Both the position numbers and the translations under genes were made by a program. Source: Gnetum montanum (taxonomy: Eukaryota > Streptophyta > Gnetopsida > Gnetales > Gnetaceae). From it: a stretch of 64,000 nucleotides of DNA. The stretch lies in assembly GCA_015680685.1 (NCBI GenBank), contig MNCI01017521.1, forward strand, positions 19,725 through 83,724. Reading direction: 5' to 3'. The notes beneath the pieces are model-generated. The model saw only the letters and a list, made by a program, of their open reading frames with translations, ran no database searches and was not told where the DNA came from. Shown here in pieces: positions 34,316 through 42,705 of this stretch (its first letter is position 1; each line of letters opens with the position of its first letter).

Positions 34316-34996
34316 GTAAGCGAAGCTCATCCGCTTGTTATTACATCTTTTCGTCCATTTATAACCCTTACTTCAATTGCTTATGTGTCGTTATTGTTTT
34401 CGGTTTGGGGCAGTGAGGAAACAGGCCTTGGAGACCATTAGAGAGGAGGAGGAAACACGCACCGAGAAAAACCATAGGGAGGAAAGCCCGGAGAAGAGCC
34501 AAGGTGGGGGAACGGAGCCATTAATGGAGAAGACTACTGAAACCGCACCCTTAGATGACCAGGACTCTATCAACCAAATGTTCAGTAGCTTCCTCAAGGG
34601 TGACTTGGATTTGGGCGATCCCCCAGAAGGTGACAAGGATTAAGGCATGTCTTCACTTTTAGCTGGTTTTTATTATATTAATTATGGCTCCTACTTTTTC
34701 TATTTATTTTCATTTTTTTGGCTTAGATGAAGGCAGCGATACTAGGATGGTACGATTGGATGTTCCCATGAAGATGGTTCCCCCTAAGGGGACCGCTGAG
34801 GTTAGTTCTTCCCATACCCATCACCGCTTGTTTCGTCAGAGATGCCAAGTAAGTCAGATTTTGTGGATGGGATCGCAGAAAAAGTCGTTGGACATCTCCA
34901 GGAAGTCCATCCTGATATAGGTATGAATTATTCAAAGATTAGGAGCTTCATGTTTTACGTGCACTGTTTTAATGTTCGTGTTCTCTGCATGGGTAG

Positions 34997-35781
34997 GCGC
35001 TAAACTAAGATGGGATCCCTCTGAGGGCATTAGCATGGAAAGCCTAACTACCCTCTCCCTAGAAGTAGAGCAGGTGCCAAGGCTTGTTTATGAAGAGGTT
35101 GCAGAAAGCCTTGCACACAATGCCAAGTCATTGTGGACTTGTAGGCGTTCAGTTGAACAGTTGTGGCTACAAGTACAGGCAAAGGAAAAGGAAGTCTCTA
35201 CCGTAACAGAGGAGCATGACAATTTAAAGGCTAGATACGAGTTTGCCGTTGCTAGACTAAGTGGAGATCATTCTTGGCGAACCTCGGAGATTACGTATAC
35301 CAGATATTGGAACCTTCTGAATCGTCATGCGTCACTGACTCGGAGAATAGCGGAATGCAAAGCTCAAATTGATCTCCTGAACCTTAAATGTCAAGATTGG
35401 AAGGCTTTCGTCTCTAAGGTTCGCAAGTGGGGTCAGGATGAGAAGAACCATAAACATCAGTACAAGAAGTCACTAAAAGAGGTATCTATCGAAAAGTGGC
35501 AATTGGAGATGTTTGTGGAGGGTTTGGGTTTGCGTTCCGCCTTCGATACCTTTGCCCAAAACACAACTGTGGAGATGGAATCGCCTAAGAGAGTCATCAC
35601 AACTACTTCTGGGGAGGTGTCAGTAGGTGAATTTCCTCTGAAACACCCTACCTGGTCAGCAGTCGACAAAGGCAAGGCTTTGGCAAACATTGACTTGGGC
35701 CTGGACAGAACAGATTGGGCCAGCATTCCAGAGGAAGAAATCCTTCGTCGGCTGGAGTTTGGCTTAGGGGGATCCCCTATG
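34997..35781 (+). pseudogene. Exon 7 of the antisense gene: coiled-coil region
   Basis: 785 nt, identical length in element A (48474-47690). It has a heptad-rich stretch: VEQLWLQVQAKEKEVSTVTE, LKARYEFAVARL, then RHASLTRRIAECKAQIDLLN and QDWKAFVSKVRKWGQDEKNH. It ends with a conserved FPLKHPTWS, DKGKALANIDLGLDRTDWAS and EEILRRLEFGLGGSP block. Such coiled coils usually mediate self-association. The C-terminal conserved block shared by A and B suggests selected protein sequence rather than filler. Confidence 0.65.
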
Positions 35782-36076
35782 GTAAACTTTTTGTCTTTAT
35801 GAAGTTAATTTATTGGATAATGTTTAAAATGTCTAGCATCTGCTTATTTTGTGTTGGTTATTTATTTTTGGTGTTCTTAGCATGAGGGTGGTGATGATAC
35901 TTTCGAGGCTGGCCCCAGTGGAGCAGGGGCCCTTGACACGGGTGGTTCTGAAGGAGATGATCCTCCTGTCACGGACGCTTAGTGTTTTTGTAGTTTTTGT
36001 GGTTTTTGCTGTTTGACACAGGAATTGTAGTTGGAAAATGTTGAACACAACAGGAATGATTGTAAAATGTGGCGTG

Positions 36077-36082
36077 AATAAA
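36077..36082 (+). terminator. Poly(A) signal of the antisense gene (B)
   Basis: AATAAA about 95 bases after the TAG of exon 8. Confidence 0.5.
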
Positions 36083-36179
36083 ATATTGTTTTGTTTTGTT
36101 TCTAATTTGTTTGCACACACGACATGATACTAAAGTATTTTTGGTTCGCTTTATCATTTAAATGCAATGCACAGAAGTA

Positions 36180-36532
36180 ATGGTAAATGATATGTAGGAG
36201 AACAAGATTTGCACTAGTTTAAGGCCATTTCGGGCCCTAATGCGTAGTTTAAGGCCATTTCGGGCCCCAGCGCGGCCGAATAATATGTCATGTAATTGAC
36301 TGACCATGGTGATCGTGGCTAGTTTTATGTCATCAAGGACATGATAGTTTAACGTCTTTCCAGACAAGGTGTTGTAAATTTTTTTTTGTTTTTGCTGTTT
36401 ATTATTTCTTGGTGTTTATCTCTTTTTTTTTGTTTGGGTTTTATCGTAGTTTAGCGTCATTTCGGACGAGTTATAGTTTAACGTCGTTTCGGACTGTTCG
36501 TAGTTTAGCGTCATCCCGGACATTGTAGCTTT
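36180..36532 (-). repeat. Intermodular repeat zone between protease and antisense gene (B)
   Basis: About seven units of TAGTTTAACGTC....CGGAC or TAGTTTAAGGCC....CGGGCC. Element A carries the same type at 46915-47120. Confidence 0.75.
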
Positions 36533-37620
36533 TTATTTTAGTTGTTTCTTGATTTTCTTCATTTTTTTATCAGGGAGTGTATCGACCGGTATGATTTTGT
36601 ATTCTCCGTCTCCTTCGATGATCACGTTGAATGGCAATTCAGTCCAGGAGACGTCCGTTAGAATATTTTCGCTATCGATACTTTTAGGTGCTTCGATGTC
36701 GGTTGTTGTTTCTGTGTTGTTTTTTTCATGAGGTGACGCGTGCACAGTGTTAAATGCAGGTGTTTTAGCTTTAGGCTCTTGTCCTATATTTGAAGGTTGG
36801 CTACCCACCAGTTGTGTTTTGTTTGAGTCCTTTTGGCCTGGCTTGTCGAGTTCAACCTCGGAGCCTTGATCCTCGTCTGTGTGCGATGAAATCAGGGGGG
36901 AGACTGCTTCCCCATGTATGATGATTTCATCACCTTCGTAGGGTAGGCAAATATCCTGATGTATGGGGGAGGACACAGCTCTCAGTTGGGCTAGCCAGGG
37001 TCTTCCTATTATTAGGTTGAATCCTGGCATTTAATCGACGACAAGGAAGTCAGCGGATGTGGGGAACTGGTCTCCCACTACAAAGTCTAGGGTTATCGTG
37101 CCCTTGACTAATACGCGCGACCCGCTGAAGGACTTCAAGCATGTGGTTGTCGTAGGTTTGATTAGGTTGGTGAGTCCGAGTTGTTCAATGATAGGATATG
37201 GTACCACGTTGGTAGCTGCCCCATCATCTACATGCACCCTATGTATTTTGAATTGGTTTACATGAATAGTTATGAACATAGGGATTATTGTTGTCTCGCC
37301 TGTCTTCTTGTCCACTTTGATGCTATCATCGTGGAAGCTCAAGGGCTTAGGATTGACCCCGTGAGATGGGTACATTACTGCGTGGATGGCGGGTTCGTTG
37401 NACCCAATAGTTTTATTTCTCGTTTTGGTGGTTTGTCGTTATTGTTAGGACCTATCGTTTTGTACATTTCTTGTGTTTCGGATGACTCACCGTTGCCGTC
37501 TGTGTTCGGTTGATCGTTAGATGATGACATGGGCATAGAGTTAAGTGGAGTTGGTTTGGGTGGCCCCATGGCTAGCCGTTGGCATTCCTTCTCCATGCGC
37601 TCACGTGTAAGGCTGTCTGC
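36533..37620 (-). pseudogene. Protease region of element B
   Basis: VHVDDGAATNVVPYPIIEQL (frame 37375-37031) holds the DDGA active-site loop. TTTCLKSFSGSRVLVKG, then PGFNLIIGRPWLAQLRAVSS (frame starting 37030) gives the ILGRPWL flap-proximal block. A stop near 37028 separates the two pieces. Upstream (37596-37402) is the linker ending KREIKLLG. A single N at 37401 coincides with a frameshift and with about 200 bases missing relative to element A (45810-46030). The C-terminal tail is acidic and ends at 36533. It would mature the gag-pol polyprotein. Confidence 0.85.
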
Positions 37621-38415
37621 CAGGCGTTCTCATGTGTTACGCGGAGGTGGAATTGGCCTCGGAGCCTGGGATTGCCCTGGGACCTTTACTACGTATGGAG
37701 CCAGACGGGGTTGCGGGTGGACGGTGGGATATGATTGGGCCAAAATCTGTCTAGGTATCCTGACGACGTACGGGGTTGGTCTTGGTGGAGGTTGGACCTC
37801 CGTCGTTGCAATGGCAGGTGGTACTCGGACTACGAAAGGGGTAGGCCGAGCATGAGGGGTTGGTGTATCAGCAGGATTGACCGGAGGGATGCGTACCACG
37901 TATGGTTTTTGGCACGTCATAATGTTGGGGGTGGGCACGGTCGGGGGCACTCGGACTATGTATGGTCGCTGCGGGGCGTGGGATGGTTGAGATGTAGGTA
38001 CAGACGCAGCGGGAGGAACTTGAACTACGAATGGCTTGCCAAGTGCTCCTTGCTTATTTTCGGGGTAGATAGTGTTGATGCGGGGTGTGTTGGAGTCATC
38101 TTCACAATAGATTGCGTCAATTACGTACGTTGCTTCTTTAGTATTCAGGGGGTCTTTATACACCCCCATGGTTTGATTTTGCGGTTGGACGGGGTTAGCC
38201 CCGTCAAAGGTGATTTTGCCATCATCTATCATCCGTTGGATATCCTGTTTCAGGGTGAAGCAGTAATCCGTTTCGTGCCCGTTGCGTTGATGGTAGTCGC
38301 AGAAGCGATCCATCCTAAATCCTTTGGGCACGGGCGTCTCATCCGGCGTTGCTAGGCTCGGATTCTGTATGAGCTGGCAGAATCGTTCGTGCCTTTGCAT
38401 GGCCGCAGGGGATAA
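37621..38415 (-). pseudogene. Zinc-finger and PYVVRVP-repeat linker between gag and protease (B)
   Basis: The frame 38400-37630 begins with QRHERFCQLIQNPS and then FCDYHQRNGHETDYCFTLKQ: a Cys-x2-His-x4-His-x4-Cys zinc-knuckle form common in Tat/Ogre-type gag. A Pro-rich tract follows with six or so copies of the motif P(Y/F)VVR(V/I)P separated by about 20-30 residues. The frame is the same as gag but is separated from it by TAA at codon position HK-stop (38416). The same stop position occurs in element A. The tract may be a flexible or binding spacer; no function is known. Confidence 0.75.
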
Positions 38416-40451
38416 TTACTTATGTTGCATCAACCCAGCCTTTAAGAGTTGGTCAAAGAGCTTAGATGGTCTCATCGGTAAAGGCGTGTACTGAGAGGGT
38501 TCTTTCCTCTCGAAATTACGCACACGGTTCGTCGGGTTCTGTGATGATGACTCTGGGGTTGTCGAGGGAGCGGGCTGATAGTAGTTAGTAGGGGCAGTAG
38601 GTGGTCTTTGTTGATGTGTGGTGTTCGTTTGCTGGTTTCCCGCTATTGCTGCTATAGTTGTCTTGGCCTTCTCTTTGTCCTTTTTAGTATGTTGATTTTT
38701 GAAGGCCAGGTATGCCGGGTCATGGCTGTTTTGAGCCACTTCCTCTATGTTTCTGATCTGTAAAAATGCCTGATTCACGTCATGTACGTTAAGGTAATAA
38801 AGTTTGGACTTAAAGAAATCGTTGACAGCCCCCTTCAGAATTGTAAGCAAATAGGTTGGGGAGATTGGTTCGTGCAGCTCGTTGATAGCCGCACTCCATC
38901 TCTGAATAAACTTCTGCGCAGGTTCAAGCGGTGCTTGCTTGATCTGCATGAGGCTATCCAGCGTGGCCTCGAGTTTCAAGTTGTACTTGAACCGGTTCAC
39001 AAACTGGCGTAAAAGATCGTCCAAAGAGAAAATAGAGTTCCTAGGTAGGGCCCGATACCAGTCGAGTGCTCTCCCTGTGAGAGACATGGGAAATACTCGG
39101 AGGATAGAGTGGGGGCAAGCCTGGAGCAGCGCGCATTCTAGCCGGAATGTTATAAGGTGCGCGTTGGGATCGGTCTCCCCGTTGTATTTGGTTAATGTGG
39201 GCAAGGGGACACCTTTGGGCAGGGTTAGAGGTAGGACAGAGGAACTGATAGGGTCATCGTTGTAGAAATCCACTACCTTTAACTCTCCCTCAGTAGCCGT
39301 TTTGAGGCGTTTTACCTCTTTAGTAAGCTCTTGCATTATCTTTTTGACATCTGCCCAATCTTGGGCGCTCGGTGATGCGGCGACTTGGGGTTGCGGTATA
39401 CTGTACAAGCTAGATTATTGCATGTTAGGTTGAAGGGCTGAAAGTTGCACGGTCGGTGGTTGTGGAAAGGTTGCGGCGGGTAGCGCTAGGGATGGCACGT
39501 GGTAGGGGAAGGGTTGTTGTTGGTGTTGCTGCAGCTGGGGTTGTGCTTAGGGAACATTGATCGGTGGAACCGCGTGTGGTGGTGTATGGGGATGGGGAAC
39601 TTGGTGCAACGGCGCTCCCCTTGCTGGCCATTGCCCTGCCACGTTATGGGCGGGGACTCCCTATTGGGTCATGATTGTTTGGGGAAGTGTATATGCTTGG
39701 ACGTGTGGTATGAAGTGGGCGGATGTGGATGCCGGAATCACGTGTGGCATCCCGATCACCCTTGGTGGGAGTGTTGCTCCCAGGTTATCGAAAGGTGGCG
39801 GCACTTGTGAGGATGGGCCCGCAGCGGTAGTAGGGGTGACCGCGAGTGGGAAGGTGTTGGGTTGGGGATCACTCGAAAGAGGGACATGGACTAATGTTAC
39901 TGTTTCTGGCGGTGGCTGTTGAGCCTGGACGAATCTAAGATGTTGCAAGGGCATGAGTTCCCTTGTGCCGGGATGGAAGATGGGGTTGACCTGTGCTTGA
40001 GGGCTCAAGGTATGGTACGACTCTCCTTGCTCGGATTGAGTAGCAAACCCATCCTCATCTTCTGGTTAGGGCTCCAGTGCGAGCTGGTCCAACGAATTGT
40101 TGCGTTGAAGAAGGAGTTGTGTGATGAGTTCCGAATAGTGTTTAGGAACGGAAATTACATCATATGGGGAAGGGATGAACTCTCGTTCCCCCTGTAATAC
40201 AACTCGAACTGCCTCTTCACCTCCAGTTCAGCTTGATCAACAGCCAGGCCCGCTTGTATCTTAATACAGATAAAGTTATATTGGTCCTGGGTAATGATGT
40301 TAGAGGTTGGGTCCTTCCCTTGCAGCCTTAGTGATCGGCGGGGACCTGCTGTGGGTTGCATTCCTGGGTGTTGTGCGACGGGCTGTTGGACAGCTATGGT
40401 GTCCATGGCGGTGGTCTGGGCGGTGACAGCGGTGTTGTTTGAAGGGTTCAT
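38416..40451 (-). pseudogene. gag of element B
   Basis: The N-terminal domain (40451-40155) contains GPRRSLRLQGKDPTSNIITQ, then QYNFICIKIQAGLAVDQAEL, shared with element A (42706-43029). A frameshift near 40160 and Gln-to-stop changes near 39660, 39550 and 39415 break the middle, which is Pro/Gln-rich. The capsid core (39408-38416) has FYNDDPISSSVLPLTLPKGV, TFRLECALLQACPHSILRVF then GRALDWYRALPRNS, the Retrotrans_gag W-Y signature, and FIQRWSAAINEL. It forms the particle shell. It ends QHK-stop at 38416, before the in-frame zinc-finger ORF. Confidence 0.85.
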
Positions 40452-40499
40452 GATGTTAGGTCACGGCTAGCAGTAAGTCTGGAAAGGCTGAGTTGTTCT

Positions 40500-41269
40500 G
40501 TAGTGTGGCATGTAGTGTATACGCTTTAAAGGACAGCGTATGGTGTCAGCGTATACAACGTGTCAGCGTATAGAGCATATACAGCATGTCAGCGTATACA
40601 GCGTGTACAGCGTAAACGGCGTGCAGAGCGTATACAGCGTATATGAGCAGCGTAGACGCTGGAAAGCGTATAAGGCACAGGATGAGTGAGTGTAAAGTGG
40701 GACAGTGTAAAATGAGAGCGTAAGAAAGGGAGCAGTGTACAGCGTAAAAGAGGTGATCAGCGTAACACAAGAATGTAAGATGAGTTGCAGCGTATAGGAC
40801 CACTTAGCGTAAAACTGGTGGTGTAAAACAGACGAATGTGGCAAACTCAGTGTAAACACAAGCTCAGCGTAAAACAGGCCAGAGCGTAAAATAGAAAGCG
40901 CAAAGCAGGCGAGTACAATGGGTTGCAGCGTAAACAACTTGCAGCGTAAAATTCACACTTTGCAGCATGAAATTCACAGCGTAAACAGTTCAGTATGAAA
41001 CGGGCTCAGCATAGAGGCCGACTCTGGCGTAAAGACAGGCACGTAAAACAGGTTGTAGCGTGAACAGTAGAGCGTAAAACAGGTGAACGTAAAGCAAAGA
41101 TGAAGCAATTTTTTAAGAACATAAACGCTGTGCAGCGTATACGCTGGACAGTTGGGAAGTAGGTTCAGAACCGAACAGCGTAAACGCTGGGGAAGTTGGG
41201 GCAGCGTACCATTAGCAGCATAGACGCTTAACAGCATATACGCTGGGAGTTGCGGGCAAGTTTCAAGGA
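40500..41269 (-). repeat. GCGTATACGC/TACGCT-rich 5' leader of element B
   Basis: The PBS-gag interval is packed with AGCGTATA, CAGCGTAAA and GCGTATACGC motifs without a strict period. Apparent minus-strand ORFs (40546-40803, 40563-40937, 40974-41237) have skewed Tyr/Ser/Leu composition and are artefacts. Confidence 0.75.
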
Positions 41270-41288
41270 GGCCCTCCTTCTAGCGCTA
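41270..41288 (-). other. Primer-binding site of element B
   Basis: The minus strand reads TAGCGCTAGAAGGAGGGCC, five bases inside the LTR, as in element A. Confidence 0.75.
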
Positions 41289-41424
41289 ATTTCTGTACCA
41301 CCCGAAATCGTCTGTCTCCGGCTGGAAGGGAAAACAGAGGTCGTGGGATCGCAGGATGCGTACAGAAGACCCTGCCTTCGCCTGAGGGCAAGCTGAAATG
41401 CAACGGAGGCAGAGTACCTTGGGT

Positions 41425-41845
41425 GGTCCGCACACGGATCAGACAAGGATTTCCCCACTCGTACGCAAAATGCTATACGCTGGGTTATGCGTAAACGGCG
41501 TGCAGGCGTAAACAGCGAAAGCAGCGTAAAACGTAAACGGATGCAAATGAAGCATGAGCGAGGCGTGGGCCAAATTGACGTAAAACTGTAAAAGAACTTG
41601 CAGCAAATGAAACGATGNNNNNCGGTGCATTGTACTCTAACTCTGTAATTCCATCGTTTCATTTGCTGCAAGTTCTTTTACAGTTTTACGTCAATTTGGC
41701 CCACGCCTCGCTCATGCTTCATTTGCATCCGTTTACGTTTTACGCTGCTTTCGCTGTTTACGCCTGCACGCCGTTTACGCATAACCCAGCGTATAGCATT
41801 TTGCGTACGAGTGGGGAAATCCTTGTCTGATCCGTGTGCGGACCN
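41425..41845. repeat. Perfect inverted duplication around NNNNN (probable assembly artefact)
   Basis: The bases from about 41425 to 41617 reappear as reverse complement from about 41650 to 41844, where a lone N (41845) ends the copy. The two halves encode identical peptide frames on opposite strands (41439-41630 minus, 41615-41830 plus). Confidence 0.8.
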
Positions 41846-41890
41846 CCTCCGGGATTTTGCCAACCGTCTGAATGAAGTGGAAAAATCAGG

Positions 41891-41900
41891 GTTTTATACA
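41891..41900 (-). promoter_or_regulatory. TATA box in B's 5' LTR
   Basis: The minus strand reads TGTATAAAAC, collinear with the TATA box of the 3' LTR. Confidence 0.6.
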
Positions 41901-42059
41901 GGTTGTTACGCTAGACTCGGTATGGGAGACACATGGCGCGTTGACCGGGTGCATACACTTTACAAATATACTAAATGTTACAACTGCTCGGCATATACGC
42001 TGGGCGTATATGCTGAAAATGTCGGGCGTGAACTGGGTGGAGCGTTGGGTGTATATGCT

Positions 42060-42350
42060 GGTGAATATTGGGCGTACACGCCGGGCGTATACGCTGAAGG
42101 ATGCTGGTCGTACACGCCGGGCGTATACACTGATGGATGTTGGGCGTACACGTCGGGCGTATACGCTGATGGATGCTTGTCGTACACGCCGGGTGTATAC
42201 GCTAATGGATGCTGGGCGTACACGCCGGGCGTATACGCTGATGGATGCTGGGCGTACACGACGGGCGCATACGCCGATGGATGCTGGGCATACATGACGG
42301 GCGCATACGCCGATGGATGCTGGGTGTACACGACGGGCGCATACGCCGAA
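42060..42350. repeat. 36-bp minisatellite in U3 of B's 5' LTR
   Basis: About eight units with core GGGCGTATACGCTGATGGATG. The unit length is a multiple of three, giving 12-residue periodic ORFs on both strands (41811-42563, 41872-42297, 41886-42368), none a gene. Confidence 0.87.
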
Positions 42351-42665
42351 GGATGCCACTTGCTTCAATCCTTGCTCTTCAGTATTATCTTCGTGCTGTC
42401 ATTGGAGATCCTGTCGTCGAGCGTGTGCATCTGCAGTGCCTGGGCGTGTACGCTGGAGAGCCGGACGTATACGTTGGGATGCTGGGCGTATACGCTGGGC
42501 GTATACGCTATGTGTGATCTTGGCGTATACGCTAGAGTGTACATGCTGGCACCATATACTTAGCAGAAACTAAGTGTTGTGATCATGCAGCCGGCATCGT
42601 TCGTGAGTTCCAGGGTCCTGTCTGGGGTCGAACAAGTACTAAGCTCTAAATTTTGTGGTGTTTCA

Positions 42666-42670
42666 CATAT
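42666..42670. repeat. Target-site duplication of element B, right copy
   Basis: CATAT, identical to 24858-24862. Confidence 0.88.
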
Positions 42671-42705
42671 CCTTTCCACTATCCTATACTCACTACAGCT
42701 TCACC

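Larger units (their letters stand above)
31332..35982 (+). pseudogene. Antisense eight-exon gene carried by element B (FCP1-like domain + unknown domain + coiled coil)
   Basis: Exons inferred from GT-AG sites and comparison with element A: 31332-31462, 32392-32841, 32919-33181, 33275-34315, 34414-34644, 34727-34920, 34997-35781, 35881-35982 (TAG). AATAAA lies at 36077-36082. The product would be about 1065 residues: Lys/Glu-rich start, FCP1-like HAD region (exons 2-3), large unrecognised domain (exon 4), acidic linker (exons 5-6), coiled coil (exon 7), acidic tail. Exons 1, 4 and 7 have the same lengths in element A (131, 1041, 785). In B it is broken: TAG at codon 10, TAG (Trp in A) at 33658-33660, TAA at the end of exon 5, and a one-base deletion in exon 6. 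Retained introns fit a gene that always rides antisense to the genomic RNA. It is not part of gag-pol; its function is unknown. Confidence 0.8.
24863..42665 (-). mobile_element. Element B: 17.8 kb Tat-like Ty3/gypsy retrotransposon with antisense gene
   Basis: Both LTRs, a PBS, a polypurine tract and a 5-bp target duplication (CATAT) define it exactly. On the minus strand the order is LTR 42665-41294, PBS, TACGC-rich leader, gag 40451-38416, zinc-finger/Pro-rich linker and protease to 36533, intermodular repeats, the antisense gene (plus strand, 31332-35982), repeats, pol (RT, RNase H, second RNase H, integrase) 30692-27349, repeats, 3' untranslated region, LTR 26062-24863. It is inserted in the leader of A, a member of the same family. 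The LTRs differ by roughly 8% over the first 215 bases by eye count, so the insertion is not recent. Confidence 0.92.
41294..42665 (-). repeat. 5' LTR of element B (contains a likely misassembly)
   Basis: Bounded by TGTACCACCC (left) and GGTGTTTCA (right). It holds about eight 36-bp GCGTATACGC units in U3 (42060-42350) and a TATA box at 41891-41900. Between 41425 and 41845 the sequence folds back on itself around a 5-N gap, so the true LTR sequence here is uncertain. The inverted half replaces the part found at 25210-25390 in the 3' LTR. Confidence 0.88.

Noticed and set aside
37529-38355. Gly/Trp/Arg-rich plus-strand ORFs
   Set aside because: Shadows of the Pro-rich gag-protease linker on the minus strand.
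42060-42350. CRISPR-like direct repeats
   Set aside because: Units are contiguous with no unique spacers, and the context is a plant LTR U3; the same holds for the 30-, 37- and 45-bp arrays.
41811-42573. Up to 250-codon ORFs in B's 5' LTR
   Set aside because: Same repeat artefact, and partly built on the inverted duplication and an N.
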